This document shows positions 9,567 through 17,644 of a DNA stretch of 64,000 bases, one piece after another. The position numbers were made by a program, and so were the translations under genes. The notes below the pieces were generated by a model. The model saw only the letters and a list, made by a program, of their open reading frames with translations, did not search any database and had not been told where the DNA came from. The stretch spans positions 1,488,001 through 1,552,000 of the forward strand of contig NZ_CP053837.1 in NCBI RefSeq assembly GCF_013201705.1, read 5' to 3'. The stretch is from Aliarcobacter faecis (GTDB lineage Bacteria > Campylobacterota > Campylobacteria > Campylobacterales > Arcobacteraceae). Within the stretch, counting starts at the first letter, position 1; every line of letters starts with the position of its first letter.

Positions 9567-9881
9567 TTATTCTTTAATAAAAGAGCAACAATAATCAACT
9601 AAAGAGTGTACTCTTAGTTTAAATTTTGTATTTGCAGGAATTTCAAAAGAAGCAGGACCTTCAAACTCTTGCCAATCAGAAGCAGGAAGTAATAAATCGA
9701 TTTTTCCTCTTTGAATATCGATAATTTCTTTATTTACAGTATTTAATTCATACTCACCAGCAAGCATAATTCCTAAAGTCTTTTTAGAACCATCTTCAAA
9801 TGTAATTGCTCTACTTGTAATATTTCCATCATATAAAATATTTGCAGCTTTTGCAATAGAAACACCGTTAAAATATGACAT
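9567..9881 (-). CDS. ppnP: pyrimidine/purine nucleoside phosphorylase PpnP
   Basis: 104 residues, a single cupin barrel, matching the family formerly called UPF0345/DUF1255. PpnP phosphorolyses several nucleosides to the base and ribose-1-phosphate. Family residues seen are GVSIAKAANILYDG, the SRAITFEDGSKKTLGIML segment, GEYELNT, and the C-terminal SFEIPANTKFKLRV and DYCCSF. ATG start with AAGGAG upstream. Single gene, convergent with the NosL-like gene. Confidence 0.93.
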   Translation of the reverse strand: MSYFNGVSIAKAANILYDGNITSRAITFEDGSKKTLGIMLAGEYELNTVNKEIIDIQRGKIDLLLPASDWQEFEGPASFEIPANTKFKLRVHSLVDYCCSFIKE

Positions 9882-9997
9882 TATAGTCTCCTTAAAATTT
9901 ATCGCTAATATTATATCGAATAAATTATACGATATTATTGAAGCAAAAGGCTAGAAATCTTTTGTTATAATCCAGAAATTAAAAAAAAGGTGTAAAA

Positions 9998-10261
9998 ATG
10001 AGTATCCAAAAAGAGCTTGAAGAGTTAATAAAAGAGGAAGTTTTAATAGAAATAGAAGAGTATATAGATGAAATTTTCGAAATAATTGCAGCAAAAAAAG
10101 AGACTCCTGAATTAAAAGAAGAACTAAAAAATATGCAAGATATGAAAAAAGATTTTGAAGAGATTTTAAAAGATTTAGAATCTGGTGAAATTGATGATGA
10201 AGAAGCTCAAGAGATTTTTGACGAGATAGAAGATATGCTTGAAGGTTTAGACGAAAATTAA
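9998..10261 (+). CDS. small acidic helical protein, function unknown
   Basis: 87 residues, strongly acidic (Glu and Asp dominate) and almost entirely helix or coiled coil, with no cysteine and no membrane segment. ATG start with AAAGGTG upstream. It ends 2 bases before recO and is surely cotranscribed with it. I do not recognise a family; a role linked to recombination or DNA mimicry would be speculation. Confidence 0.8.
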   Translation: MSIQKELEELIKEEVLIEIEEYIDEIFEIIAAKKETPELKEELKNMQDMKKDFEEILKDLESGEIDDEEAQEIFDEIEDMLEGLDEN

Positions 10262-10263
10262 AA

Positions 10264-10878
10264 ATGCAAGGTTACATTATTGATATAAAAGCTGTAAAAG
10301 ATGATGATTTAATTGTTACTCTTTTATGTGAAAACGAGCTTATATCTTCATATAGATTTTATGGAGCAAGACACTCGAATATCAATATTGGTTATAAAAT
10401 AGATTTTGAACTAGAAAAAACAAAATCATCAATTGCAAGATTAAAAGATGTAATTCAGTTAGGTTTTCCTTGGATTCTAAATAGCCAAAAAATGTATGCT
10501 TGGCAAAGATATTTAAAACTCTTCTATTCTCATTTAAAAGAGCTCGAAGAGTTAGAGCCTTTTTATTTTTTTCTACTAGATAATTTAGTTTTAAAAATAG
10601 AGAAGCAAAATGTTTATAGAGCTATTTTAGAGTCATATTTATTACTTTTAGAACATGAAGGAAGACTTCATATAGATTTTGAATGTTTAATTTGTGAAAT
10701 AGAAATAAGTAGTAATTTATCAATTCTAAGAGGTTTCTTACCAGTTCATAAAGAGTGTATAAAAGGAAAAGTTTTTGATTATAAAAAAATAAAAGAGCTT
10801 TTTTTGTCAAAAAAAACTATAAATTTAAATGATAGTGAAGTAGAAAATCTTTTTGAAATTCTACTTCTAGGGCTTTAA
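10264..10878 (+). CDS. recO: recombination protein RecO (short epsilon type)
   Basis: 204 residues. RecO anneals single strands and helps load RecA at gaps with RecR. The N-terminal OB fold MQGYIIDIKAVKDDDLIVTLL, then YRFYGARHSNI, and a helical middle are as in Campylobacter RecO, which is shorter than the E. coli protein. A cysteine cluster ECLICEIE...KEC (about residues 140-162) may be a remnant zinc site. ATG start directly after the small acidic gene. Convergent with the HDOD gene, 6 bases away. Confidence 0.88.
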   Translation: MQGYIIDIKAVKDDDLIVTLLCENELISSYRFYGARHSNINIGYKIDFELEKTKSSIARLKDVIQLGFPWILNSQKMYAWQRYLKLFYSHLKELEELEPFYFFLLDNLVLKIEKQNVYRAILESYLLLLEHEGRLHIDFECLICEIEISSNLSILRGFLPVHKECIKGKVFDYKKIKELFLSKKTINLNDSEVENLFEILLLGL

Positions 10879-10884
10879 TAAATT

Positions 10885-11709
10885 TTATATCTCTTCATTC
10901 TCTACTAATTTATTTTTTAAATCCTCAATAGAAGTTTTTAAAATCTCCATATCAAATCCATAAATTTGTGCTTTTTTTAAAGCTTTATTAACATTTTCAT
11001 CACTTAAAGGCTCAATTACACTTGCTGCTGTTCTAATAACATCTAAAATTTGAACTCCTTGTTTGAACCCTTCTTCTACATTTGCTATATCATCTACAAA
11101 CTCTATTAGATTTATTAAATTATCACTTAACTTCCAATGTCTAAAAATTTGAGCAGTTACTTTTGATGTCGATGTTTGTAAAAACTGATACTCTGCATCT
11201 TTAACTGAACTAGCTTCAACTTTGGCAAAAAATTCATCTTGTTTTCCATCACTAACAATAATAGAAGCCAAAACAAATTTTCCTACTTCTTGCAAAAGTG
11301 AAGCTAAAATAATATCATCTTGATGTTCAATTTCAAAACTTGAAAGCCAAATATTTGCTAAAGAAGAAGCAATATTTGAACCTTTCATAAAATCATCACT
11401 TGTAATACCATAAGGTTTTAAACTAGCTTTTAATAAATTTTGAATACTTCCGCCAATTGCTATAGAAACTGTAAAATTAATTCCTAAAAGATTTAAAGCC
11501 CTACTAGGTGCTTCAACTTTTGTTCTAAATCCAAACATTGCAGAATTAGCAATTTTAAGTAAAGTTGAAACAATTAAAGCATCTTTTTCAATAATTCTTA
11601 AAAGCTCACCTAACTCTTTATCTGGTTTTTTTCTAAACTCTTCAATTTCAATAATAGTTTTCGGTAATGGTGGTAAAGATTCTATTTTTTGAACTATTTT
11701 ATCATTCAT
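10885..11709 (-). CDS. HDOD domain protein
   Basis: 274 residues with an HDOD domain: PPLPKTIIEIEEFRKKPDKEL, the ILKI...ANSAMFGF-like segment LLKIANSAMFGFRTKV, and RALNLLGINFTVSIAIGG. HDOD proteins lack the HD metal residues and act in signalling, chemotaxis or stress regulation. No second domain (EAL, GGDEF) is present. ATG start; 25 bases downstream of ychF on the same strand. The exact role is unknown. Confidence 0.88.
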   Translation of the reverse strand: MNDKIVQKIESLPPLPKTIIEIEEFRKKPDKELGELLRIIEKDALIVSTLLKIANSAMFGFRTKVEAPSRALNLLGINFTVSIAIGGSIQNLLKASLKPYGITSDDFMKGSNIASSLANIWLSSFEIEHQDDIILASLLQEVGKFVLASIIVSDGKQDEFFAKVEASSVKDAEYQFLQTSTSKVTAQIFRHWKLSDNLINLIEFVDDIANVEEGFKQGVQILDVIRTAASVIEPLSDENVNKALKKAQIYGFDMEILKTSIEDLKNKLVENEEI

Positions 11710-11734
11710 AATTTTTCCCCAAATATATTATATT

Positions 11735-12838
11735 TTATACATTAAACCTAAAGTGCATTACATCACCATCTTGAACGATATAATCTTTACCTTCAAGTCT
11801 TAGTTTTCCAGCATCTTTACATTTTGTTTCGCCGCCAAACTTTATAAAATCTTCATATGATATTACTTCTGCTTTTATAAAACCTTTTTCAAAATCATTA
11901 TGAATAACAGCTGCTGCTTGTGGTGCTTTTGTATTTTTTCTTATAGTCCAAGCTCTCACTTCAACTTTTCCAGCTGTAAAGTAACTTTGAAGCCCCAATT
12001 TATCAAATGCTTTTTGAATAATTTGCTCTAATCCAGACTCAGCAACTCCTAAATCATCTAAAAATGCTTTTGCTTCATCATCTTCAAGACCTACAAGTTC
12101 CTCTTCTATTTTTGCACAAAGAACTATAACATCAGAATTCACACCAGAAGCATACTCTTTTACCATCTCTACATATTTATTTGTTCCAGTAGATAGAGTA
12201 TCTTCATCTACATTTACTCCATAAATTACATCTTTATTTGATAAAAATCTAAGCTCTTTATCCAAACTTATAAATGCTTCGTTATCTCTATTTTCAAAAG
12301 TTTTAACAGGTTGTAATTCACCAATATGAGCATATAACTCTTCAGCAATTACTAATTGAGTTGCTGCTTCTTTACTACCTTTTGCTTGTTTTTTTAATCT
12401 ATCAATTTTCTTTTCAAGCTGAGTAATATCTGCATATATTAACTCTGTTTCAATTATTTCTATATCTCTTAAAGGATTAACATCCCCTTCAACATGAGTA
12501 ATATTTCCATCTTCAAAACATCTTACCATGTGTAAAATAACTTCAACTTCCCTAATATTTGATAAAAACTGATTTCCTAATCCTTCACCTTTACTAGCAC
12601 CTCTTACAAGCCCTGCAATATCAACAAAATCGATAGTTGAATGCTGAATTTTATCTGGATTTACTATCTTTGCTAATTCATCTAATCTTTTATCAGGAAC
12701 TGGAACTATCGCCTTATTTGGCTCAATTGTACAGAAGGGATAATTTTGAGCTTCTGCATTTTGTGCCTTTGTTAAAGCATTAAAAGTTGTGCTTTTCCCT
12801 ACATTTGGAAGTCCTACTATACCTACACCTAATCCCAT
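11735..12838 (-). CDS. ychF: redox-regulated ATPase/GTPase YchF (OLA1 family)
   Basis: 367 residues, full length. The P-loop GLPNVGKSTTFNALT is at the N-terminus, followed by NYPFCTIEPNKAIVPVPD, DFVDIAGLVRGASKGEGLGNQFL (G3 region), and a C-terminal TGS domain (about 285-367) ending MHFRFNV. YchF binds ribosomes and hydrolyses ATP in preference to GTP; it is implicated in stress responses. ATG start. Divergent from cstA. Confidence 0.96.
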   Translation of the reverse strand: MGLGVGIVGLPNVGKSTTFNALTKAQNAEAQNYPFCTIEPNKAIVPVPDKRLDELAKIVNPDKIQHSTIDFVDIAGLVRGASKGEGLGNQFLSNIREVEVILHMVRCFEDGNITHVEGDVNPLRDIEIIETELIYADITQLEKKIDRLKKQAKGSKEAATQLVIAEELYAHIGELQPVKTFENRDNEAFISLDKELRFLSNKDVIYGVNVDEDTLSTGTNKYVEMVKEYASGVNSDVIVLCAKIEEELVGLEDDEAKAFLDDLGVAESGLEQIIQKAFDKLGLQSYFTAGKVEVRAWTIRKNTKAPQAAAVIHNDFEKGFIKAEVISYEDFIKFGGETKCKDAGKLRLEGKDYIVQDGDVMHFRFNV

Positions 12839-12936
12839 ATCATACCTTTAAAATTATTTTATTTTCTATTATATTCAAAATTTACTAAAAAACAAGATAA
12901 AGAATATTTTAAACTTTTACTTATAATCTTTTGTGT

Positions 12937-12942
12937 TATAAT
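12937..12942 (+). promoter_or_regulatory. -10 hexamer (TATAAT) before cstA
   Basis: TATAAT 37 bases before the chosen cstA start (12979), preceded by TTGTGT. An upstream in-frame ATG at 12931 overlaps this box, which argues that translation starts at 12979. Confidence 0.5.
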
Positions 12943-12978
12943 AGAATTGAATTTATATTTTTTTTAGAGAGGTTTACG

Positions 12979-15078
12979 ATGAACAAACTTATTTGGCTTC
13001 TAATAGCCATTGTCGGGGCTATTTGTTTTGGCTATTTAGCTTTACAAAATGGTGAAACAGTTTCAGCTATGTACTTAGTTGTAGCTGCTGTGTGTATTTA
13101 TATGATTGCATACAGATTTTATGGAAGATTTATTGCTTATAAAGTTTTAGAACTAGATAAGAATAGAGCAACTCCAGCAATGATTCATGATGATGGAAGA
13201 GATTATGTTCCTACAAATAAATCTGTTTTATTTGGTCATCACTTTGCTGCAATTGCTGGTGCTGGTCCACTTGTTGGTCCAATTTTAGCTGCTCAAATGG
13301 GATATTTACCTTCAATGCTTTGGATACTTGTAGGTGGAGTATTTGCTGGTGCTGTTCATGATTTTGTGGTTTTATTTATATCTTCAAGAAGAGATGGAAG
13401 ATCTTTAGGTGAAATTATAAAAGATGAGTTAGGAACATTTACAGGTGCTGTTACTATGATTGCAATATTTGGTATTATGCTAATTATTATTGCTATTTTA
13501 TCAATGGTTGTTGTAAAAGCACTTGCTGAATCTCCTTGGGGATTATTTACTATTGCTATGACAATTCCAATTGCTATTTTTATGGGTATTTATATGAGAT
13601 ACTTAAGACCTGGAAAAGTTGGAGAAGCTTCAGTTATAGGATTTATTCTTCTAATTTTAGCAATTCATTATGGAAGTGTTATTGCTGCTGATCCAGTTTG
13701 GGCTGCAAGATTTACTTTTGATGCTCCAACATTAGCAATTATTATGATGGCTTATGGTTTTATAGCTGCTATTTTACCTGTTTGGTTTTTATTAGCACCT
13801 AGAGATTATCTATCAACTTTTTTGAAAATTGGTGTAATTCTACTTATGGCTATTGCAATAATTATTGTTGCTCCAGATATTCAAATGCCAAAAACTAACT
13901 CTCAATATTTTGATGGAACTGGTCCAGTTTTTGCAGGAGCTATTTTCCCATTTTTATTTATTACGATTGCTTGTGGAGCTATTAGTGGATTCCATGCTCT
14001 AATTTCAAGTGGAACAAGCCCTAAAATGCTTGAAAATGAGACTCATGCTTTACCTGTTGGATATGGTTCAATGTTAATGGAAAGTGCTGTTGCTATAATG
14101 GCTTTAATATGTGCTACTATTTTACATCCTGGATTATATTTTGCAATTAACTCACCTGCTGCATTTATTGGAACAGATATAGTAAATGTTGCTCAAACTA
14201 TTTCAGGTTGGGGATTTACTGTAACTGCTGAAGAGATAAAAACACTTACAACAAATATTGGAGAGCAAACAATTCTTTCAAGAACTGGTGGAGCACCAAC
14301 ATTTGCTATTGGAGTTGCTCTTGTACTTCATGAGCTATTTGGTGGAATTGATATGATGGGATTTTGGTACCACTTTGCAATTTTATTTGAAGCTCTATTT
14401 ATTTTAACTGCTGTTGATGCAGGAACTCGTGCTTGTAGATTTATGGTTCAAGATATTTTAGGAAATGTTTATAAGCCTTTAGGAAATACAAGTAACTACA
14501 TATCTGGGATTATTGCAACTTTCTTAAGTGTTGCTGGATGGGGATATTTCTTATATCAAGGAACAATCGATCCTAGAGGTGGAATTTACTCATTATGGCC
14601 ACTATTTGGAGTAAGTAATCAAATGTTAGCTGGTATGGCTTTATTACTTGCAACTGCAATATTGTTTAAAATGGGTAAAGCAAAATATACTTGGGTTACA
14701 GTAATACCTGCAATTTTTGTATTAACTGCAACTATGTATGGTGGAATTCAAAAAGTATTACCTTTTAAAGAGGGAGATAGAGTTCACAATGCTGTAAGTC
14801 ATGTTGCAACTGCTCAAATTCAGATTAAAAAGATTGCTGATTTAGAAGCAAAATTACCTACAATCACAGATGAAGCAGAGATTGCTAAAATCAATAAAGA
14901 TATAGGAATTGCAAAACAAGTTAAGTTTTCAAATATAATAAATGCTATTTTATGTATATTCTTTATGTTTGCAACAATTCTTGTAATTATTGCAACTTTA
15001 GGAATTTGTTTTGGGAAAATAAAAATTCCTTTAAAAGAGACTCCTTACGTAAGGCTTGATAGTTTACAAAAGGCTTGA
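12979..15078 (+). CDS. cstA: carbon starvation protein CstA (peptide/pyruvate transporter)
   Basis: 699 residues from ATG 12979, chosen because AGAGAGG lies 6 bases upstream and the protein then starts MNKLIWLLIAIVGAI, a proper first membrane helix. An upstream ATG at 12931 would add 16 unlikely residues and overlap the -10 box. About 16-18 hydrophobic segments and the CstA motifs AAIAGAGPLVGPILAAQMGYLPS, VGGVFAGAVHDFV, and ISGFHALISSGTSPK are visible. In Campylobacter jejuni the homologue imports peptides, and E. coli CstA/BtsT import peptides or pyruvate. A soluble-looking insert (about 610-650) precedes the last helix. One base separates it from the YbdD-like gene. Confidence 0.95.
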   Translation: MNKLIWLLIAIVGAICFGYLALQNGETVSAMYLVVAAVCIYMIAYRFYGRFIAYKVLELDKNRATPAMIHDDGRDYVPTNKSVLFGHHFAAIAGAGPLVGPILAAQMGYLPSMLWILVGGVFAGAVHDFVVLFISSRRDGRSLGEIIKDELGTFTGAVTMIAIFGIMLIIIAILSMVVVKALAESPWGLFTIAMTIPIAIFMGIYMRYLRPGKVGEASVIGFILLILAIHYGSVIAADPVWAARFTFDAPTLAIIMMAYGFIAAILPVWFLLAPRDYLSTFLKIGVILLMAIAIIIVAPDIQMPKTNSQYFDGTGPVFAGAIFPFLFITIACGAISGFHALISSGTSPKMLENETHALPVGYGSMLMESAVAIMALICATILHPGLYFAINSPAAFIGTDIVNVAQTISGWGFTVTAEEIKTLTTNIGEQTILSRTGGAPTFAIGVALVLHELFGGIDMMGFWYHFAILFEALFILTAVDAGTRACRFMVQDILGNVYKPLGNTSNYISGIIATFLSVAGWGYFLYQGTIDPRGGIYSLWPLFGVSNQMLAGMALLLATAILFKMGKAKYTWVTVIPAIFVLTATMYGGIQKVLPFKEGDRVHNAVSHVATAQIQIKKIADLEAKLPTITDEAEIAKINKDIGIAKQVKFSNIINAILCIFFMFATILVIIATLGICFGKIKIPLKETPYVRLDSLQKA

Positions 15079-15079
15079 T

Positions 15080-15277
15080 ATGATAAAACAAATCAAAGCT
15101 TTATATGAAAAATCTGAAAAGTTTTTTCATCCCCTTGTGGGACTTTCTAGCTATGAAAAATATCTTGAACACATGAAAAGAACTCATCCTGATAAAAAGG
15201 TTTTAACACGAGGTGAATTTTTTAATGACTGTATAGAGAAAAAATATAATAGTGGTGGATTTAAAAAGTGTTGTTAA
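15080..15277 (+). CDS. YbdD/YjiX (DUF466)-like small partner of CstA
   Basis: 65 residues from ATG 15080, just after the cstA stop; a longer frame from 15056 lies within cstA and is rejected. The sequence YEKYLEHMKRTHPDKKVLTRGEFFNDCIEKKY, ending GGFKKCC, matches the YbdD/YjiX family, short proteins always encoded next to CstA or BtsT and needed for their transport activity. Soluble, basic, with a C-terminal CC pair. Confidence 0.88.
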   Translation: MIKQIKALYEKSEKFFHPLVGLSSYEKYLEHMKRTHPDKKVLTRGEFFNDCIEKKYNSGGFKKCC

Positions 15278-15572
15278 ACACTATTAGAGTAGAGTATCTA
15301 CTAAACACAAACAAATAAAAATAGGACTAAAAAGTTCTATTTTTAATCTTTTTTACCTCAACACTTTCTTTCAAAAAATTTAGTTTCAAAACTATTATTT
15401 ATTTTCACAATTTTAACAGTAGAATCACAATTTATTATATATAATAAAAAAAGTTTAAATAAAAAATATCTTTTTGGATAAATAAGAATTTTTTGTATTT
15501 ATAGTTTAATATACTAAACTAACTCAATAAGAATAAATAAGATTCACAAAAAAAAAGCTAAGGTTTTAAACC
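15278..15572. other. intergenic region with two terminators and no gene
   Basis: This 295-base stretch separates the convergent cstA and PepSY operons. It contains the plus-strand terminator at 15318-15350 and the minus-strand terminator near 15544-15581. The 200 bases between them are very AT-rich, with no frame, RNA fold or repeat I can support. Confidence 0.6.
15318..15350 (+). terminator. terminator of cstA operon
   Basis: Arms AAAATAGGACT (15318-15328) and AGTTCTATTTT (15333-15343), 11 pairs with one G-U, loop of 4, followed by a T-rich tail. Confidence 0.75.
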
Positions 15573-15581
15573 TTAGCTTTT
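15544..15581 (-). terminator. terminator of the PepSY gene, containing its stop codon
   Basis: Arms AAAAGCTAAGG (15553-15563) and CCTTAGCTTTT (15571-15581). On the minus strand a run of T follows (15552-15547). The right arm includes the stop codon and last codons of the PepSY gene. Confidence 0.8.
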
Positions 15582-16874
15582 AGCTTTTTCTTTTAAAGCT
15601 TTTGCTTTTTTCTTCTTCCATCTATCATAATATAACATATAACCAGTTATTACAAATAGTGCCATCAATCCAGAAGCTATAAATGCTAAAGTTTGCCCTA
15701 TAACTCCAAAATATTCTCCTGTATGTAAAGGTAACATACTACCTATTAACTTCTCATTTAAAGGTTTATCTTCATATTTATCATGTTTTAAAAGTTGCCA
15801 TGAATTAATATCTACTTCAATAGTATTTCTAGCTCTATAATGGGCTGCATCTACATCTAAATAACTAATTGAATAAATAGTACCTTTTTGTGGAAATCTC
15901 AAAGTTGCATTCTCATAATCCTTTTGAACAAAAATCTCAAACATATTAATTGCTTTTTGATGTTCATTAAAGTTTGATTTAGCTTTTTGCTGTTGTGGTT
16001 TTTGTCCTTCAGGTTTCATACCCTCTTTTCTTGGCATATCACCTTCTGGTTTTTCACCCTGCATTCTAGCATTTTGCCCATCTTGAGGTCTTTTATCCTT
16101 TTGTCCTTGTTCTGCTTGTCCTTTTTGCCCTTCTGCTTCTTGTCCCTCTTTTGCTTGAGGTTGTTGAGCTCTTACAGGTTGTTCAACTCCTGCTATATTA
16201 TATAACATAGCTCTATACCAATCATAAGACCAATAAAGCCCAGTAAGTGTCATAAGTAAAAAAAGCGGTATTACCCACATACCAACAGCACTATGCATAG
16301 TTGATAAAAATGCTCTATTTTTATGTTTGAAACTAAAAGTAAAACTTTTGAAAAATGCATGTTTAACTCTTGGCCAATAAATAATCAAACCACTAATAGT
16401 AAGTATAATACAAGCAATAGTTGAAATAGCTACAACTTGTTTTCCAACCGTTCTATAATCACCTTCAAAAGCCAACCATCTATGTAATCTAAGCATCAAA
16501 GAGAAAAAATCATTTCCTTTAATCTCTGGTAAAACTTCAGCTGTATATGGATTTAAATATACATTTTTACCCTTTCTTTCGTTTGGCTCTTCTGAAGCTA
16601 TATTTAATACAACAGAAGATTCTAAATTACTTGAAAAAGAGATACTATTTATCTTAGCTTTTGGATTAGACTCTTGATATTTCTCTAACAACTCTTTTGC
16701 AGAAAGTTTTGCTTGATCTTGTGGAACTTCTACTATATAACTATCTTTATTAAAAAATTTTGTTAACTCTTTTTGATAAGATAAAGTAGAACCAGTTACT
16801 CCAATAATAATTAAAGTCAAACCAAAAAAGAATCCTAAAATCCAATGAATTTTAAACCATAATGTTTTATGCAT
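15573..16874 (-). CDS. PepSY-associated membrane protein, probable siderophore/iron reductase
   Basis: 433 residues. Membrane segments are at about 9-29 (IHWILGFFFGLTLIIIGVTG), 145-165, 195-220 and 395-417, with a large periplasmic region and PepSY-type repeats between, as in PepSY_TM proteins coded next to TonB receptors (inner-membrane ferric-siderophore reductases). Conserved His in LHRWL, MHSAVGMW and LHTGEYFG could ligate haem. A low-complexity insert rich in Q, K, E, G, M and P fills about residues 231-300, right after a membrane segment. ATG start, 11 bases after the DUF4198 gene. The iron role is inferred from family and neighbours. Confidence 0.85.
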   Translation of the reverse strand: MHKTLWFKIHWILGFFFGLTLIIIGVTGSTLSYQKELTKFFNKDSYIVEVPQDQAKLSAKELLEKYQESNPKAKINSISFSSNLESSVVLNIASEEPNERKGKNVYLNPYTAEVLPEIKGNDFFSLMLRLHRWLAFEGDYRTVGKQVVAISTIACIILTISGLIIYWPRVKHAFFKSFTFSFKHKNRAFLSTMHSAVGMWVIPLFLLMTLTGLYWSYDWYRAMLYNIAGVEQPVRAQQPQAKEGQEAEGQKGQAEQGQKDKRPQDGQNARMQGEKPEGDMPRKEGMKPEGQKPQQQKAKSNFNEHQKAINMFEIFVQKDYENATLRFPQKGTIYSISYLDVDAAHYRARNTIEVDINSWQLLKHDKYEDKPLNEKLIGSMLPLHTGEYFGVIGQTLAFIASGLMALFVITGYMLYYDRWKKKKAKALKEKAKS

Positions 16875-16885
16875 CTAATACCTTT

Positions 16886-17551
16886 TTACTTATTTTTTTT
16901 CCAAGTCAAACCTTGACTATTTTCAATAGTATAAGATATCGCATGTACTGTTTTATCAAAAGCTTTACCATCAACTTCACCTTTTGTGTTATCTTCAAAT
17001 TTTGCTTGTAATAAATAAGTCCCTATCCAAGGTGTATGAATAGTAAACTCTCCTTTATCATTAGTTGAAAAAGATTTTTCCCATCCTGTTGGAGATATAA
17101 CATTTACCTCTTGTTTTACTAAAGGTTGATTATTATAAACCAACTTAAAAAGATTCTTAGATGTTTCAACAGGTACTATGTCAAAAGTAGTTATAGGCTC
17201 TTTAATTGTACTTCCTGATTTTACATAATTTACTCTTTTCGTAACTATTTCTGAATCTTTACCTTTTCTTGGCTCACCCTCTTGAACTACTACAATATCA
17301 CTTTTTTTAGTAAGAGTATATGTGATATTATCACTATTTCTTTTTACCTCTTTTACTAAATCATTTGGATAAACAACACCCTCTTTGATTCTTGAAAATG
17401 CTTCTCCACCCTCTTTTTCATCATCTTCAAAATGACCAAAAAAAAGTTTAGCCTCACTCTTTTTATCATCTAATTTAAGCCAAATCTCATGTGCATTTGC
17501 ACTTACCAATAATAGTGTTGATGCTACAAAACCATAAACTAATTTTTTCAA
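16886..17551 (-). CDS. DUF4198 periplasmic protein
   Basis: 221 residues with a signal peptide (MKKLVYGFVASTLLLVSANA) and a mature start HEIWLKLDD, typical of DUF4198 proteins, which are beta-rich periplasmic proteins often encoded near metal or TonB-dependent uptake genes. The second half, QEVNVISPTGWEKSFSTNDKGEFTIHTPW, looks like a carboxypeptidase-regulatory/Ig-type fold. TTG start (17549-17551) with GAGGAG 8 bases upstream; a signal peptide begins exactly there. Cotranscribed with the PepSY gene. Biochemical function unknown. Confidence 0.85.
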   Translation of the reverse strand: MKKLVYGFVASTLLLVSANAHEIWLKLDDKKSEAKLFFGHFEDDEKEGGEAFSRIKEGVVYPNDLVKEVKRNSDNITYTLTKKSDIVVVQEGEPRKGKDSEIVTKRVNYVKSGSTIKEPITTFDIVPVETSKNLFKLVYNNQPLVKQEVNVISPTGWEKSFSTNDKGEFTIHTPWIGTYLLQAKFEDNTKGEVDGKAFDKTVHAISYTIENSQGLTWKKNK

Positions 17552-17620
17552 AATATGCTCCTCTTATTTTTTATTTGCAAAATGTTACTAAATCAATTTT
17601 AACACTATATTAACAAAACT

Positions 17621-17637
17621 GATAATTACTATTATAT
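17621..17637. promoter_or_regulatory. possible Fur site before the DUF4198-PepSY operon
   Basis: GATAATTACTATTATAT, about 70 bases upstream of the DUF4198 start, agrees with 12 of 19 positions of the E. coli Fur consensus when a 19-base frame (17621-17639) is read on the reverse strand (my count). In such AT-rich DNA chance matches are common, so this is only suggestive. Confidence 0.35.
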
Positions 17638-17644
17638 CTTACAA

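Noticed and set aside
12931-12978. Upstream in-frame ATG extension of cstA
   Set aside because: Overlaps the TATAAT box and lacks a ribosome-binding site, while ATG 12979 has AGAGAGG and begins a membrane helix.
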